Positions 9,989 through 18,146 of a stretch of DNA of 64,000 bases are shown piece by piece. This stretch comes from Sutcliffiella deserti (GTDB lineage Bacteria > Bacillota > Bacilli > Bacillales > Bacillaceae_I). Under the pieces are notes generated by a model. It was not told where the DNA came from. It searched no databases and saw only the letters and a list, made by a program, of their open reading frames with translations. Both the position numbers and the translations under genes were made by a program. The stretch lies in assembly GCF_020037475.1 (NCBI RefSeq), contig NZ_JAIQDB010000001.1:682001-746000 (forward strand). The letters run 5' to 3'. The number at the start of each line of letters is the position of its first letter. Position 1 is the stretch's first letter.

Positions 9989-11038
9989 ATGACTAAAAGT
10001 CTTACCGAAATACCATTATCCGTAGAATGGAAAGAAACCTACATTAGGATATTAGATCAACAGAAATTACCACATGAAACTGTTTTTCTTGATTTATTTA
10101 CATTAAAGGATGTTTTCCAAGCGATAGTCACATTGAAAGTGAGAGGCGCCCCAGCTATCGGTATTACCGCTGCATACGGCCTTGCCCTTACTGCCCAAAG
10201 CTACACCGTATCTTGTCTAAATGAATTCAGAAGGAAGCTTCAGGAAGACAGAGATTATATTGCTTCCTCTCGGCCAACCGCTGTTAATTTATTTTGGGCA
10301 ATCGACCGTCTTATGAAAGCAATCGATCATGCGTCATCCGTTAACGCAGCGAAGACGAACCTTATTCATGAAGCAGTTAGTATACAAATGGAAGATGAGG
10401 CAACCTGCAGGGAGATTGGGGAATATGCTTTAACACTTTTCAAAAAAAATGATCGAGTGTTAACGATATGCAATGCTGGTTCGATTGCTACGGCTAAGTA
10501 TGGAACGGCATTGTCACCTTTTTATTTAGCAAAAGAAAGAGAAATGCCTCTTAAGGTATTCGCATGTGAAACAAGACCTGTCTTGCAAGGTGCACGGCTG
10601 ACGGTTTGGGAGTTACTTCAGGCTAATATTGATGTAACCTTGATAACGGACAATATGGCTGCACATACGATTAAAACTAAAGGTATTACCTCAATAATTG
10701 TAGGTGCCGACAGAATAACAGCCAATGGAGATACAGCAAATAAAATTGGGACACTTAATCTAGCGATATTAGCAAAATCCTTTAACATACCTTTTTATGT
10801 TGCAGCTCCACTTTCGACTTTTGATCTTACAAAAAAAACGGGAGAGGAAATTGTGATTGAAGAAAGGCCACCTACCGAAGTAACTCATATAGGTGATCAA
10901 TTAATTGCACCTGCAGGAGTAACAGTATTTAATCCGGCATTTGATGTTACTCCAAATGAATATATCACCGCGATCATCACTGAAAAAGGTGTTATATCTG
11001 GAGACTATCGAACTCATATTAGAGACTTATTTATATAG
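9989..11038 (+). CDS. mtnA: Methylthioribose-1-phosphate isomerase
   Basis: This 349-residue protein of the eIF2B-alpha-like family isomerises methylthioribose-1-phosphate to methylthioribulose-1-phosphate. [14 protein letters not shown] near residue 50, [16 protein letters not shown] (active-site Cys) and [18 protein letters not shown] (catalytic Asp) are the family signatures. It follows mtnK by two bases and has a GAGGAG site within the end of mtnK. The two form the first half of the salvage pathway under one SAM riboswitch. Confidence 0.96.
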   Translation: MTKSLTEIPLSVEWKETYIRILDQQKLPHETVFLDLFTLKDVFQAIVTLKVRGAPAIGITAAYGLALTAQSYTVSCLNEFRRKLQEDRDYIASSRPTAVNLFWAIDRLMKAIDHASSVNAAKTNLIHEAVSIQMEDEATCREIGEYALTLFKKNDRVLTICNAGSIATAKYGTALSPFYLAKEREMPLKVFACETRPVLQGARLTVWELLQANIDVTLITDNMAAHTIKTKGITSIIVGADRITANGDTANKIGTLNLAILAKSFNIPFYVAAPLSTFDLTKKTGEEIVIEERPPTEVTHIGDQLIAPAGVTVFNPAFDVTPNEYITAIITEKGVISGDYRTHIRDLFI

Positions 11039-11079
11039 ATTGTATTCTCTACCGAAAAAGTGAGCCTTTAAACACAGCA

Positions 11080-11113
11080 AAAGAGAGAGAACGTATCATA
11101 GGTTCTCTCTCTT
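11080..11113. terminator. Convergent terminator between mtnA and the ArsR gene
   Basis: AAGAGAGAGAAC and GTTCTCTCTCTT form a perfect 12-bp stem. A short T-run follows only on the minus strand, so it best fits the regulator gene, but may act both ways. Confidence 0.75.
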
Positions 11114-11690
11114 ACTTTGCCCACATTTCTTGTGGATTTAGTTCATAGATTCCGTTCTCTCGATACATATAATGATTAATAATAAACTCTCGCCTAATAG
11201 TGGCATAGTCTTCATGAAATTTCATTATATGTTCATTGATTTCTTTCTCTGTATATTTCTTTCCTGGCTCTAAATCTTTTATCATATGTTCAAAAATGAT
11301 TAGCTTTTTCTTACGCTGGGCCGGTATCGTTTTTAGCATTCCATTTGGTTGTAGAAAATTTTCCAGTATTTGCGTATTATCTTTTTGTTGACTCACTGTT
11401 TCTTCCTCCTTCCTGCTTCGACTAATAATGGTTAACAATCCTTCTGAGTGTTGTTTTATTGCTTTCTCGTTTAGGAAATAGTTGATAGTATTTTTATTAC
11501 GTCTTTCATATACCGCACTGACCTCTTTTAATTTTGCAATATGATGGGAGATAGTCGGAGGCTTTACACCTAATTTTTCAGCAAGCTCCTGCCCACTCAA
11601 AGCATGTTCTGAAGCAAGTAAAACTAGTAATCTTATTCTCGTCTGGTCACCCATCACCTTATGAAAATTTACCAATTTATTTAATTGCAG
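11112..11690 (-). CDS. ArsR-family regulator with C-terminal DUF2087 domain
   Basis: The N-terminal part is a winged helix of the ArsR type (GDQTRIRLLVLLASEHALSGQELAEKLGVKPPTISHHIAKLKE) and the C-terminal 80 residues match DUF2087 (KKKLIIFEHMIKDLEPGKKYTEKEIN). No metal-binding cysteine pair is evident, so the signal is unknown. The obvious first TTG (11675) lacks a ribosome binding site. Reading from a CTG at 11690 gives MQLNKLVNFHKVMGDQTR, a typical ArsR N-terminus, eight bases after AGAGGGG; I therefore prefer the rare CTG start (192 residues). A perfect palindrome upstream suggests autoregulation. Confidence 0.82.
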   Translation of the reverse strand: MQLNKLVNFHKVMGDQTRIRLLVLLASEHALSGQELAEKLGVKPPTISHHIAKLKEVSAVYERRNKNTINYFLNEKAIKQHSEGLLTIISRSRKEEETVSQQKDNTQILENFLQPNGMLKTIPAQRKKKLIIFEHMIKDLEPGKKYTEKEINEHIMKFHEDYATIRREFIINHYMYRENGIYELNPQEMWAK

Positions 11691-11713
11691 TTAAAACACC
11701 CCTCTAAATAGAT

Positions 11714-11733
11714 TATCATCTAATTAGATGATA
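11714..11733. promoter_or_regulatory. Perfect 20-bp palindrome, probable regulator operator
   Basis: TATCATCTAATTAGATGATA is identical to its reverse complement and lies 24 bp upstream of the proposed ArsR-family start. Position and symmetry fit an autoregulatory site for the dimeric regulator; this is inferred. Confidence 0.65.
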
Positions 11734-11752
11734 GTCGAATCTCTTATCTTTT

Positions 11753-11863
11753 TCAACCTTTAGTTGTCACTTTTTTTAAAATTACCGCTTTATCATTTTC
11801 ACTAATTACTTGAAGTTTTGTTAAGACATTCGTATAGAAGGTTAATTTATTACTTTTTCCCAA
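11753..11863 (-). CDS. Possible 36-residue small protein
   Basis: A TTG at 11863 is preceded, eight bases upstream, by AAAGGGGGG, and opens a frame of 36 residues with a balanced composition (MGKSNKLTFYTNVLTKLQV at its start). It would be the first gene upstream of the ArsR-family regulator on the same strand. I do not recognise it. The strong ribosome binding site is the main support; it could be chance. Confidence 0.35.
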   Translation of the reverse strand: MGKSNKLTFYTNVLTKLQVISENDKAVILKKVTTKG

Positions 11864-11965
11864 TGTTTTCGCCCCCCTTTATTTGTTTCCTATGCGCAAC
11901 TTTTTTAGTGTTAGTAAATTATATGAATCGGCATCAGATTTGATACATATAATCGTCAATCTCAT

Positions 11966-11992
11966 AAAAAAAACGATAGGTAACCCTACCGT
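11966..11992 (-). terminator. Terminator of ogt
   Basis: Minus strand ACGGTAGG-GTTA-CCTATCGT followed by eight Ts, immediately after the ogt stop. Confidence 0.88.
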
Positions 11993-11993
11993 A

Positions 11994-12482
11994 CTAATGT
12001 AAAACACCTTCTAATATTAATAACTTCTCTTTCATACCTACTTTGTCCCCTGCATAACCGACCAGTGTATTATTTTTCCCTATCACTCGATGACATGGAA
12101 TAACAATAGGAAAGGAATTTCTTTTATTTGCTTGCCCGACAGCTCTTACTGCAAGGGGTTTATTTATTTCTTCTGCTATCTCTTTATAGCTTCTCACACT
12201 TCCATAAGGAATCTTACTGAGCGCATTCCAAACATCAACCTGAAATGGTGTCCCGTTAAGTTGAATCGGCAGGGAAAATTCTGTACGGTCTCCGTTAAAA
12301 TACTCTGTTAGCTGCTTTTCTACTTCCAGGCACATCGGATGATCAGCAGCAAGAGTAAGAACCTTGTCTCCGAATCTTTCCATCAACTCTTGCTTGCAAA
12401 ACAAGATAGAAGCAAGACTATTTTCATCACAAACTATATACAAAGTGGATATCGGTGATTCCATTTTCTTATAAAAGAACAT
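11994..12482 (-). CDS. ogt: Methylated-DNA--protein-cysteine methyltransferase
   Basis: This 162-residue suicide enzyme transfers the alkyl group of O6-alkylguanine to its own cysteine. IPCHRVIGKNN holds the acceptor cysteine in the PCHR motif, preceded by the helix-turn-helix recognition part AVRAVGQANKRN whose arginine flips the base. An AAGGAG site precedes the ATG. Neighbours match the B. subtilis order kinE-ogt-mtn. No AraC-like Ada domain is present, so this is a constitutive Ogt type. Confidence 0.95.
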   Translation of the reverse strand: MFFYKKMESPISTLYIVCDENSLASILFCKQELMERFGDKVLTLAADHPMCLEVEKQLTEYFNGDRTEFSLPIQLNGTPFQVDVWNALSKIPYGSVRSYKEIAEEINKPLAVRAVGQANKRNSFPIVIPCHRVIGKNNTLVGYAGDKVGMKEKLLILEGVLH

Positions 12483-12507
12483 TAGGTTCTCCTTCCTATT
12501 CCCTATC

Positions 12508-14715
12508 TTAGTTCAGCGGCGGGTTAATCGGTAGTTTAATGTGAAAAGTCGTTCCTCTGTTTAGTTCACTTTCTACTTCTATTATCCCATTATGCTCTTC
12601 CACTATTTTATAACTTACCATAAGTCCTAATCCAGTACCTCTGTCTTTTGTTGTGTAAAATGGTTCACCTAGTTTTTTAATTTTTCCTTCTGGAATACCA
12701 ATTCCCTCATCTTTAATTGAAATTAGCACCTGTTGGTATTCTTTTTGCTGTAAAGAGACAGAAATGGTGCCGCCCTTTGGCATGACTTCAATGGCATTTT
12801 TCAAAATATTGATAAAAACCTGCTTTAATTGATTAGGTTCACAATAAATATCAGGAAGGTTTTCTTCATAGTAACTTGCAAATTGTACATTTTCCAGTGC
12901 GGCTTGTGCACTTAAGAGATCTAACGTATCTTGCATAATTCTTACTATATTCTTCTGCTGATAGGAAATTGCCTGTGGTTTCGCCAATACAAGGAACTCT
13001 GTAATAATAGATTCAATTCGCTTCAGTTCTGATGTAATCACATCAAAATACATGGCATACTGATCGTCCGTTATATTATTTTGCAAGAGCTGAATGAAAC
13101 CTTTAAGAGCTGTCATCGGATTTCTTATTTCGTGTGCAATTCCTGCTGCCAGTTCACCAACAACTGTTAAGGTATCTGACTTTCTTAGCTGATCTTCCAT
13201 TTCACGCTTTTCGGTAATATTTCGAAATATAGTCATATGAAGACCTTCTATGACATTCTTCTTTGCTGAGAATTCTAAAATCTGTTGTCCTTTGGCTAGA
13301 TTATGACAAACCTCGCCACTAAGTTCTTCATTTTCTAAGCACAAACTCCATTTGTTTTTCATAATGTCTAGTTGATCAAGGTTAATATATTGGTTTAAAC
13401 ATTTTGACATCAATTCTTCTCTCGATAAATCTAAAATTTTACTAGCATTTGGATTTGCATCAATAATAGCGCACGAGTCATCCCATAGTATTATTCCATC
13501 CATAGCGTTATTGAATATCTTTCGGAATTTCTGTTCACTCTCCCGTAAATCCTTTTCCATCTTCCTGCGCTCACTAACATTTCGGAAAATAACCATATTG
13601 TAGCCATCAATTATTCCTTTATTGGCTGTAAACTCCAATAACTTCTTTTGGCCATTGGGCATGTGAAATTCTAGTTCTTCTCTAATTTCTCCTTTTTCAC
13701 TAAAAACTTTAAGTATAGTAGAAAGTTTCTTATTGCCTTTTAATACAAATTGCTGTAATTTTGCATTTTCAAGTTCATTCAAAGGCAATTCAAAGGCTCT
13801 GCTTGCCGCAGGATTTGCTCGCATAATATTCCCAACATTATCTACAAGCACGATAGCATCTAGGGCATGCTGAAACATCTCACGAAATCGCTCTTCACTT
13901 TTTTCTAATTGCAACTCCATATTTCGTTTCTCTGTTACATCACGCATGATTGCTAAATAAAAATCATCATAGATATTAGCAGTTATGGTCACTTCAAATC
14001 TTTTCTTTTCCCCATTTTGAAGCAATACGGGCAATTCCCCACGAACACGTCCGTACTTTTCCAACAGAAGCCATATTTTGTCAATTTTAAATTGATAGTC
14101 CTCTTCCACAAAGTCGTCTAGTTTTGCTTTCAATAGATCTATTTTGGCCATTGCAAAATTCGAGCAGAAGGCAGGATTAACATCGATAAAGCTCCCTTTT
14201 TTGTCAAATACCACGATCCCATCCACTGCCCGATTAAATACATCATGATACATTTGCTTACTTTTATTTGCTTCATTTTCCGCCTTCTTTTTTACGGTTA
14301 TATCTCGAATAACAAAAATATCATAGTCGCTTTCGTCAGGATTTCGGACGGCAGAATATTCTACAAACTTGACAGATCCATTATCTAAACGAAGGATAAG
14401 TTCGTTTTCTGCTTCTTTTACCTTTTCCAGCACTGCTTCTTGATATTGGACTTCCTCTTTAGCCATTAAATTAAGAAATTCATAAAGGTTTCTCTTTTGT
14501 AATTCACCTTTAGATAACTCGAATAGCTCACACGCCTTAAGATTGGCCTGTGTGAATCTTAAGTTTCTATCCAATAAAACGATGGCTTCATTCGCATGGT
14601 CAAATGTAAGTTGTAGAAATCTATTTTGTTTCTCAATCTCTTCCAGTTTTTGTTTAAGGACCTCATTCTCATCTTCCAATTTTCGGACCTCTGCTTCCAC
14701 CATATATTGGGTCAT
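12508..14715 (-). CDS. kinE: Four-PAS sensor histidine kinase (KinE-like)
   Basis: A 735-residue soluble kinase without membrane segments. An N-terminal coiled coil (about residues 5-35) is followed by four PAS domains of about 125 residues each, recognisable by repeated DAIVLVD/DGIILWDD starts and NVTEKRxME-type ends. The kinase core has the H-box GELAAGIAHEIRNPMTALKG (phospho-His near residue 525), N-box QVFINILKNAIE, G1 KDEGIGIP and EPFYTTKDRGTGLGL. In Bacillus the kinase next to ogt is KinE, a phosphorelay kinase feeding Spo0F. The name rests on position and type; PAS number varies between orthologues. Confidence 0.85.
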   Translation of the reverse strand: MTQYMVEAEVRKLEDENEVLKQKLEEIEKQNRFLQLTFDHANEAIVLLDRNLRFTQANLKACELFELSKGELQKRNLYEFLNLMAKEEVQYQEAVLEKVKEAENELILRLDNGSVKFVEYSAVRNPDESDYDIFVIRDITVKKKAENEANKSKQMYHDVFNRAVDGIVVFDKKGSFIDVNPAFCSNFAMAKIDLLKAKLDDFVEEDYQFKIDKIWLLLEKYGRVRGELPVLLQNGEKKRFEVTITANIYDDFYLAIMRDVTEKRNMELQLEKSEERFREMFQHALDAIVLVDNVGNIMRANPAASRAFELPLNELENAKLQQFVLKGNKKLSTILKVFSEKGEIREELEFHMPNGQKKLLEFTANKGIIDGYNMVIFRNVSERRKMEKDLRESEQKFRKIFNNAMDGIILWDDSCAIIDANPNASKILDLSREELMSKCLNQYINLDQLDIMKNKWSLCLENEELSGEVCHNLAKGQQILEFSAKKNVIEGLHMTIFRNITEKREMEDQLRKSDTLTVVGELAAGIAHEIRNPMTALKGFIQLLQNNITDDQYAMYFDVITSELKRIESIITEFLVLAKPQAISYQQKNIVRIMQDTLDLLSAQAALENVQFASYYEENLPDIYCEPNQLKQVFINILKNAIEVMPKGGTISVSLQQKEYQQVLISIKDEGIGIPEGKIKKLGEPFYTTKDRGTGLGLMVSYKIVEEHNGIIEVESELNRGTTFHIKLPINPPLN

Positions 14716-15050
14716 CCAACTTCCCCCACTTATAAAAGATATTATTTATTTCTTATTACAAATTCTACGTTTCTTCCAAAAATCCTTTTAAAGATAGCTT
14801 AGCAACTAAAAAGTCATTTTCTGAAATCTTGTTGTAATATTTAAATGTAATCTTGTAGATAATGGTAGCATAAAGATTCCTATTCATAGGGAATATTTCC
14901 CCTTTTTAAAGTACATGCAATTTATTACTCATTTGTTGCAATTATGATAAACTATATAAGTTATGCAATAAGTATTAAAAACAAATAGTGAATGCGTATT
15001 TATTAAGCAATCTCTATTAGAATTTATTTTAGGAGTTTGATGGAACGAAA
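14716..15050. other. Intergenic between divergent kinase and radical SAM genes
   Basis: These 335 bases are AT-rich and must hold two divergent promoters. A plausible plus-strand pair is TTGCAA near 14936 with a TATATAA-like element about 16 bp downstream. No gene or stable RNA is evident. Confidence 0.4.
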
Positions 15051-16814
15051 ATGAAAATAATTGCTACAACCTTAAATGCAAAATACATCCACACAAATCT
15101 TGCGATACGCTATTTAAAGGCTTATGCCGAACCTGAATACAATGTGGATCTAGTAGAATATACAATAAAAGATCCATTAATGAACATTGTCTCTGATTTA
15201 ATTCAAAAAAAACCAGATGTTATAGGTTTTAGCTGTTATATCTGGAATATTGAAGAAACAATAAAAGTTATAAGTATGTTAAAAAAAATCAAACCTAACC
15301 TGACTATTGTACTTGGTGGTCCGGAAGTAACTTATGATGTTTCTTATTGGCTTGAACGTTTAGTAGACGTTGATTTCATAGTCATCGGAGAAGGTGAGAT
15401 AACTTTTAAGCAGCTTTTAAAAGAGCTAGAGGGGGCAAGGGATTTTGCTTCTATTAGTGGGCTTGCCTATCGTGTAGACCAAGAAAAGAAAATATCGCCA
15501 CAACGCAATAAAGTGGACCTAAAAGAATTGGCCTCCCCTTATCGCTTTCAAGAAGATCTATCCCAACTAGGCAAACGCGTTACCTACTTTGAAACTAGCA
15601 GAGGTTGCCCTTTTAGTTGTCAATTCTGCTTATCTTCTATTGAAGTAGGAGTGAGGTATTTTGACAGAGAAAAAGTGAAAGAAGACATTCGCTTTTTAAT
15701 GGAGCATGGGGCTAAAACAATAAAGTTTGTTGATCGAACGTTTAATATTAGTCGGAGCTATGCTATGGAAATGTTCCGATTTCTAATTGATGAGCATAAG
15801 CCAGGGACAGTGTTTCAATTTGAAATTACCGCAGATATTATGCGCCCAGAAGTGATTGAGTTCTTGAACCAAGAAGCTCCAGCAGGATTATTCCGTTTTG
15901 AAATCGGAGTACAATCGACAAACGACGAAACAAATGAATTGGTTATGAGGAAACAAAATTTCACAAAGCTTTCGCGTACGGTAACCATGGTAAAAGAAGG
16001 CGGTAAAATAGATCAGCATTTGGACTTAATTGCAGGTTTGCCGGAAGAAAACTACGAGTCTTTTAAAAATACCTTTAACGATGTCTTTGCTCTCCGACCA
16101 GAGGAGCTTCAACTAGGGTTTTTAAAAATGTTACGCGGTACCGGTCTTCGCATCCGGGCTCATGAACATGGGTATATCTACATGGATAATGCCCCTTATG
16201 AAATTCTTGGTAACAATATCCTTAGCTTTGATGACATCATACGGATTAAACAAGTGGAAGACGTTCTGGAAAAATACTGGAATGATCATCGTATGGATGC
16301 CACTGTTGAACATTTAGTAACTAATGTTTTCCCCACACCGTTTGATTTCTTCCAATCATTTGGTTCCTATTGGGATAATCAGGGGTGGTCAAGAATCGGT
16401 CATCAGCTAGAAGACTTATATAAACGACTATTCTCTTTTTTAAAGGATACAGCTCAAAAGAATAGTGTTGAGGTTGAAGGTTTGATGAAGTACGACTATC
16501 TTCGTCATCAAAAATTCAAACCTCGTAAGCCATGGTGGGAGGACAGACTCTCCAAGCAAGTCCGAACATCCCTATATAAAAGTTTGTTGGCTGCACCAGA
16601 GGTACTAGGCAATACCTTTGTAAAAATCCAATTAAACGAAAAAGAGCTGTATAAGCATACAATGATTGAAGAGGTTCCATTTGATCTTGCCCTGTACTTA
16701 GAAACAGGACAAATTAAGCAGGACGATTGCTTTATGTTAGTTTACTTTAATCAAACAACGAACACGACAGAAATTTTCCCTATACCATCCAAGCTGAAAA
16801 GAAATGCTAGCTGA
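15051..16814 (+). CDS. B12-binding-domain radical SAM protein (DUF4080)
   Basis: The 587-residue protein starts with a cobalamin-binding-type Rossmann domain (TLNAKYIHTNLAIRYL, IVLGGPEVTY, VIGEGE) and continues with a radical SAM domain whose cluster cysteines lie in SRGCPFSCQFCLSS near residue 185. The C-terminal third corresponds to DUF4080. Such proteins are common in bacilli and their substrate is unknown; by family they may perform methylation or other radical modification. Cobalamin binding is not certain because the DxHxxG base-on motif is not evident. ATG follows AGGAG by 15 bases, an unusually long spacing. Confidence 0.85.
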   Translation: MKIIATTLNAKYIHTNLAIRYLKAYAEPEYNVDLVEYTIKDPLMNIVSDLIQKKPDVIGFSCYIWNIEETIKVISMLKKIKPNLTIVLGGPEVTYDVSYWLERLVDVDFIVIGEGEITFKQLLKELEGARDFASISGLAYRVDQEKKISPQRNKVDLKELASPYRFQEDLSQLGKRVTYFETSRGCPFSCQFCLSSIEVGVRYFDREKVKEDIRFLMEHGAKTIKFVDRTFNISRSYAMEMFRFLIDEHKPGTVFQFEITADIMRPEVIEFLNQEAPAGLFRFEIGVQSTNDETNELVMRKQNFTKLSRTVTMVKEGGKIDQHLDLIAGLPEENYESFKNTFNDVFALRPEELQLGFLKMLRGTGLRIRAHEHGYIYMDNAPYEILGNNILSFDDIIRIKQVEDVLEKYWNDHRMDATVEHLVTNVFPTPFDFFQSFGSYWDNQGWSRIGHQLEDLYKRLFSFLKDTAQKNSVEVEGLMKYDYLRHQKFKPRKPWWEDRLSKQVRTSLYKSLLAAPEVLGNTFVKIQLNEKELYKHTMIEEVPFDLALYLETGQIKQDDCFMLVYFNQTTNTTEIFPIPSKLKRNAS

Positions 16815-16828
16815 CGCTAGCATTTTTT
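16803..16828 (+). terminator. Terminator overlapping the radical SAM stop codon
   Basis: AATGCTAGC-TGAC-GCTAGCATT followed by Ts; the TGA stop of the gene lies in the loop. The same hairpin covers the 3' end of the convergent small gene. Confidence 0.88.
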
Positions 16829-16993
16829 CTTATTTGATGCCTTATTTTTTGCTTCAATAGCACCCTCAAAAGCTTTCATCGCATTAGGGTCCCCTAATTC
16901 CGGTCCAAATTCCTCTTTTAGTATCTGTTCAGGAATTGCATGACTATGCTTATGTGCCTGTTTTTGCTTTTTCTTGCTTGAGCTTTTATCCAT
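16817..16993 (-). CDS. Small basic protein, 58 residues
   Basis: ATG at 16993 opens a 58-residue frame: a lysine-rich head (MDKSSSKKKQKQAHKHSH), then IPEQILKEEFGPELGDPNAM, then a lysine-rich tail ending in KKKC. It has a GGGAAAGAGG ribosome binding site and follows another small gene by 10 bases, so the two probably form an operon. I do not recognise a named family. Small basic co-expressed proteins beside sporulation genes suggest a spore-associated role, which is inference. Its stop lies within the terminator hairpin of the facing gene. Confidence 0.6.
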   Translation of the reverse strand: MDKSSSKKKQKQAHKHSHAIPEQILKEEFGPELGDPNAMKAFEGAIEAKNKASNKKKC

Positions 16994-17003
16994 TCCTCTT
17001 TCC

Positions 17004-17159
17004 CTACTTTCCTTGTCTCCCTTTTTTGGAATTTCTATTTGCCCCCCGAATCATATCCTCAGTTTGATATTCTGCTGCAAATTCAGTGTCAGGCAGACTT
17101 TCTTTAGGCGTTTTATTATTATTAACTGCAGCATCAAAAGAAACTTTTCGTTTTGCCAA
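17004..17159 (-). CDS. Small basic protein, 51 residues (possibly spore protein)
   Basis: TTG at 17159 is preceded by AAGGGGGTG six bases upstream and opens a 51-residue frame starting MAKRKVSFDAAVNNN and ending RNSKKGRQGK. The KRK start and the basic Asn/Lys-rich end vaguely recall minor small acid-soluble spore proteins such as SspO, but no firm family match can be claimed. It is followed after 10 bases by the 58-residue gene. Confidence 0.55.
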   Translation of the reverse strand: MAKRKVSFDAAVNNNKTPKESLPDTEFAAEYQTEDMIRGANRNSKKGRQGK

Positions 17160-17314
17160 AACCTTCACCCCCTTGGTATACGATTATTTTGTCCAGAAGA
17201 GCTATTTTCATTAACGTTTAAAAGTATTCTCCACTCCTTTTTCTTTCCAATTACATACTTCTTAATTTTTAATGAAATGCTAAAACTAGTCACGCTAATG
17301 GGAGGTGAAATAAG

Positions 17315-17662
17315 ATGAAACATAAAAATAAAGAACAAGAATTACCTTATATCGATGAAACGATGCCACACCAGATTAATTCACCTTCTTTTAAGGGCAG
17401 TAGCATAAAAATGCAGCCCCCTTTTATAAACGAACATGGTGTTGTAATTGGTGACAGCCTTTACAATTCAGAAGATTCTCCACTTAACAACTGGTCAGAT
17501 CAGGTTGATCCTTCTATAATGGCTGGTGACCAATGGGTCCACCCTACTAATGATATTGGGTGGAATTCAACTGAAAATCGAGAACTGGTGGAAAAATCGA
17601 AAGAGCCCAAAGGTGTACCCTTTACCCATCCTGATAAAGATGTTAGCTATGGGAGAGATTAA
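17315..17662 (+). CDS. DUF3905 family protein
   Basis: A 115-residue soluble protein with VDPSIMAGDQWVHPTNDIGW and ENRELVEKSK, which fits the DUF3905 family found in spore-forming bacilli. No membrane segment or signal peptide. A GGGAGGTG site precedes the ATG, and a strong terminator follows. Function is unknown; its restriction to bacilli and its neighbourhood suggest a sporulation role, but nothing in the sequence proves it. Confidence 0.75.
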   Translation: MKHKNKEQELPYIDETMPHQINSPSFKGSSIKMQPPFINEHGVVIGDSLYNSEDSPLNNWSDQVDPSIMAGDQWVHPTNDIGWNSTENRELVEKSKEPKGVPFTHPDKDVSYGRD

Positions 17663-17676
17663 GTCTTCCCGCTAAA

Positions 17677-17714
17677 AAAAGCAGCAAAAGTGAATATTCA
17701 CTTTGCTGCTTTTT
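17677..17714 (+). terminator. Terminator after the DUF3905 gene
   Basis: AAAAAGCAGCAAAAGTGAA pairs with TTCACTTTGCTGCTTTTT, an almost perfect stem with T-tail. Confidence 0.88.
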
Positions 17715-17754
17715 AAGTTTTGGCCTTGTTAAAGTTGTGTGTTGAAAATAAGGC

Positions 17755-18120
17755 TATTCTAGCGAGACTCCAACGGGAAAATAGAAGGCCACTGAAAAAT
17801 TGAAAACATATAGATTTGGGTGGCTTCTAGCTGTGGATTGGAGCAAATGGCATAGACGCAAGCGTAGGAGTAGCGACAAGCTTGAGACCCCGCAGGGCAT
17901 AGCCCGAGGAGGCTCAAGGTCGCCCTCTGGATAAGCGAAGCCATTTGCGGAAAGTAACAGCGGTGTTTAACCCAAACCAAAATTATGTACTTTTTCAGCG
18001 GCTTCGAAAATAGCGGTAGGCTTGCTACCTGCAGGCTCAGCCAAGGAGGCTCCGACACCTCCCCGTAAAATGCGTAGCCTTTTGCGGAAATCAACAGCGG
18101 CGTTTAAAACAGCCTAAAAT
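17755..18120. repeat. Two adjacent copies of a dispersed GC-rich element
   Basis: Read on the minus strand, both copies begin like ACCGCTGTT or GCCGCTGTTGATTTCCGC, run through GGCTTCGC or GGCTACGC and a GAGCCTCCT core, and the longer copy ends near GCTCCAATCC. Related copies lie at about 44.95-45.09 kb and 61.15-61.31 kb, with a decayed one near 26.8 kb. The element is more GC-rich than the surroundings. The open frame at 17759-18094 is a by-product of this composition and has no start signal. Confidence 0.85.
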
Positions 18121-18146
18121 TTATACTCTTTAGCTTATAGATGGAC

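Noticed and set aside
17759..18094. 111-codon minus-strand frame
   Set aside because: It covers the dispersed GC-rich element and has no start signal; related frames occur in other copies of the element.
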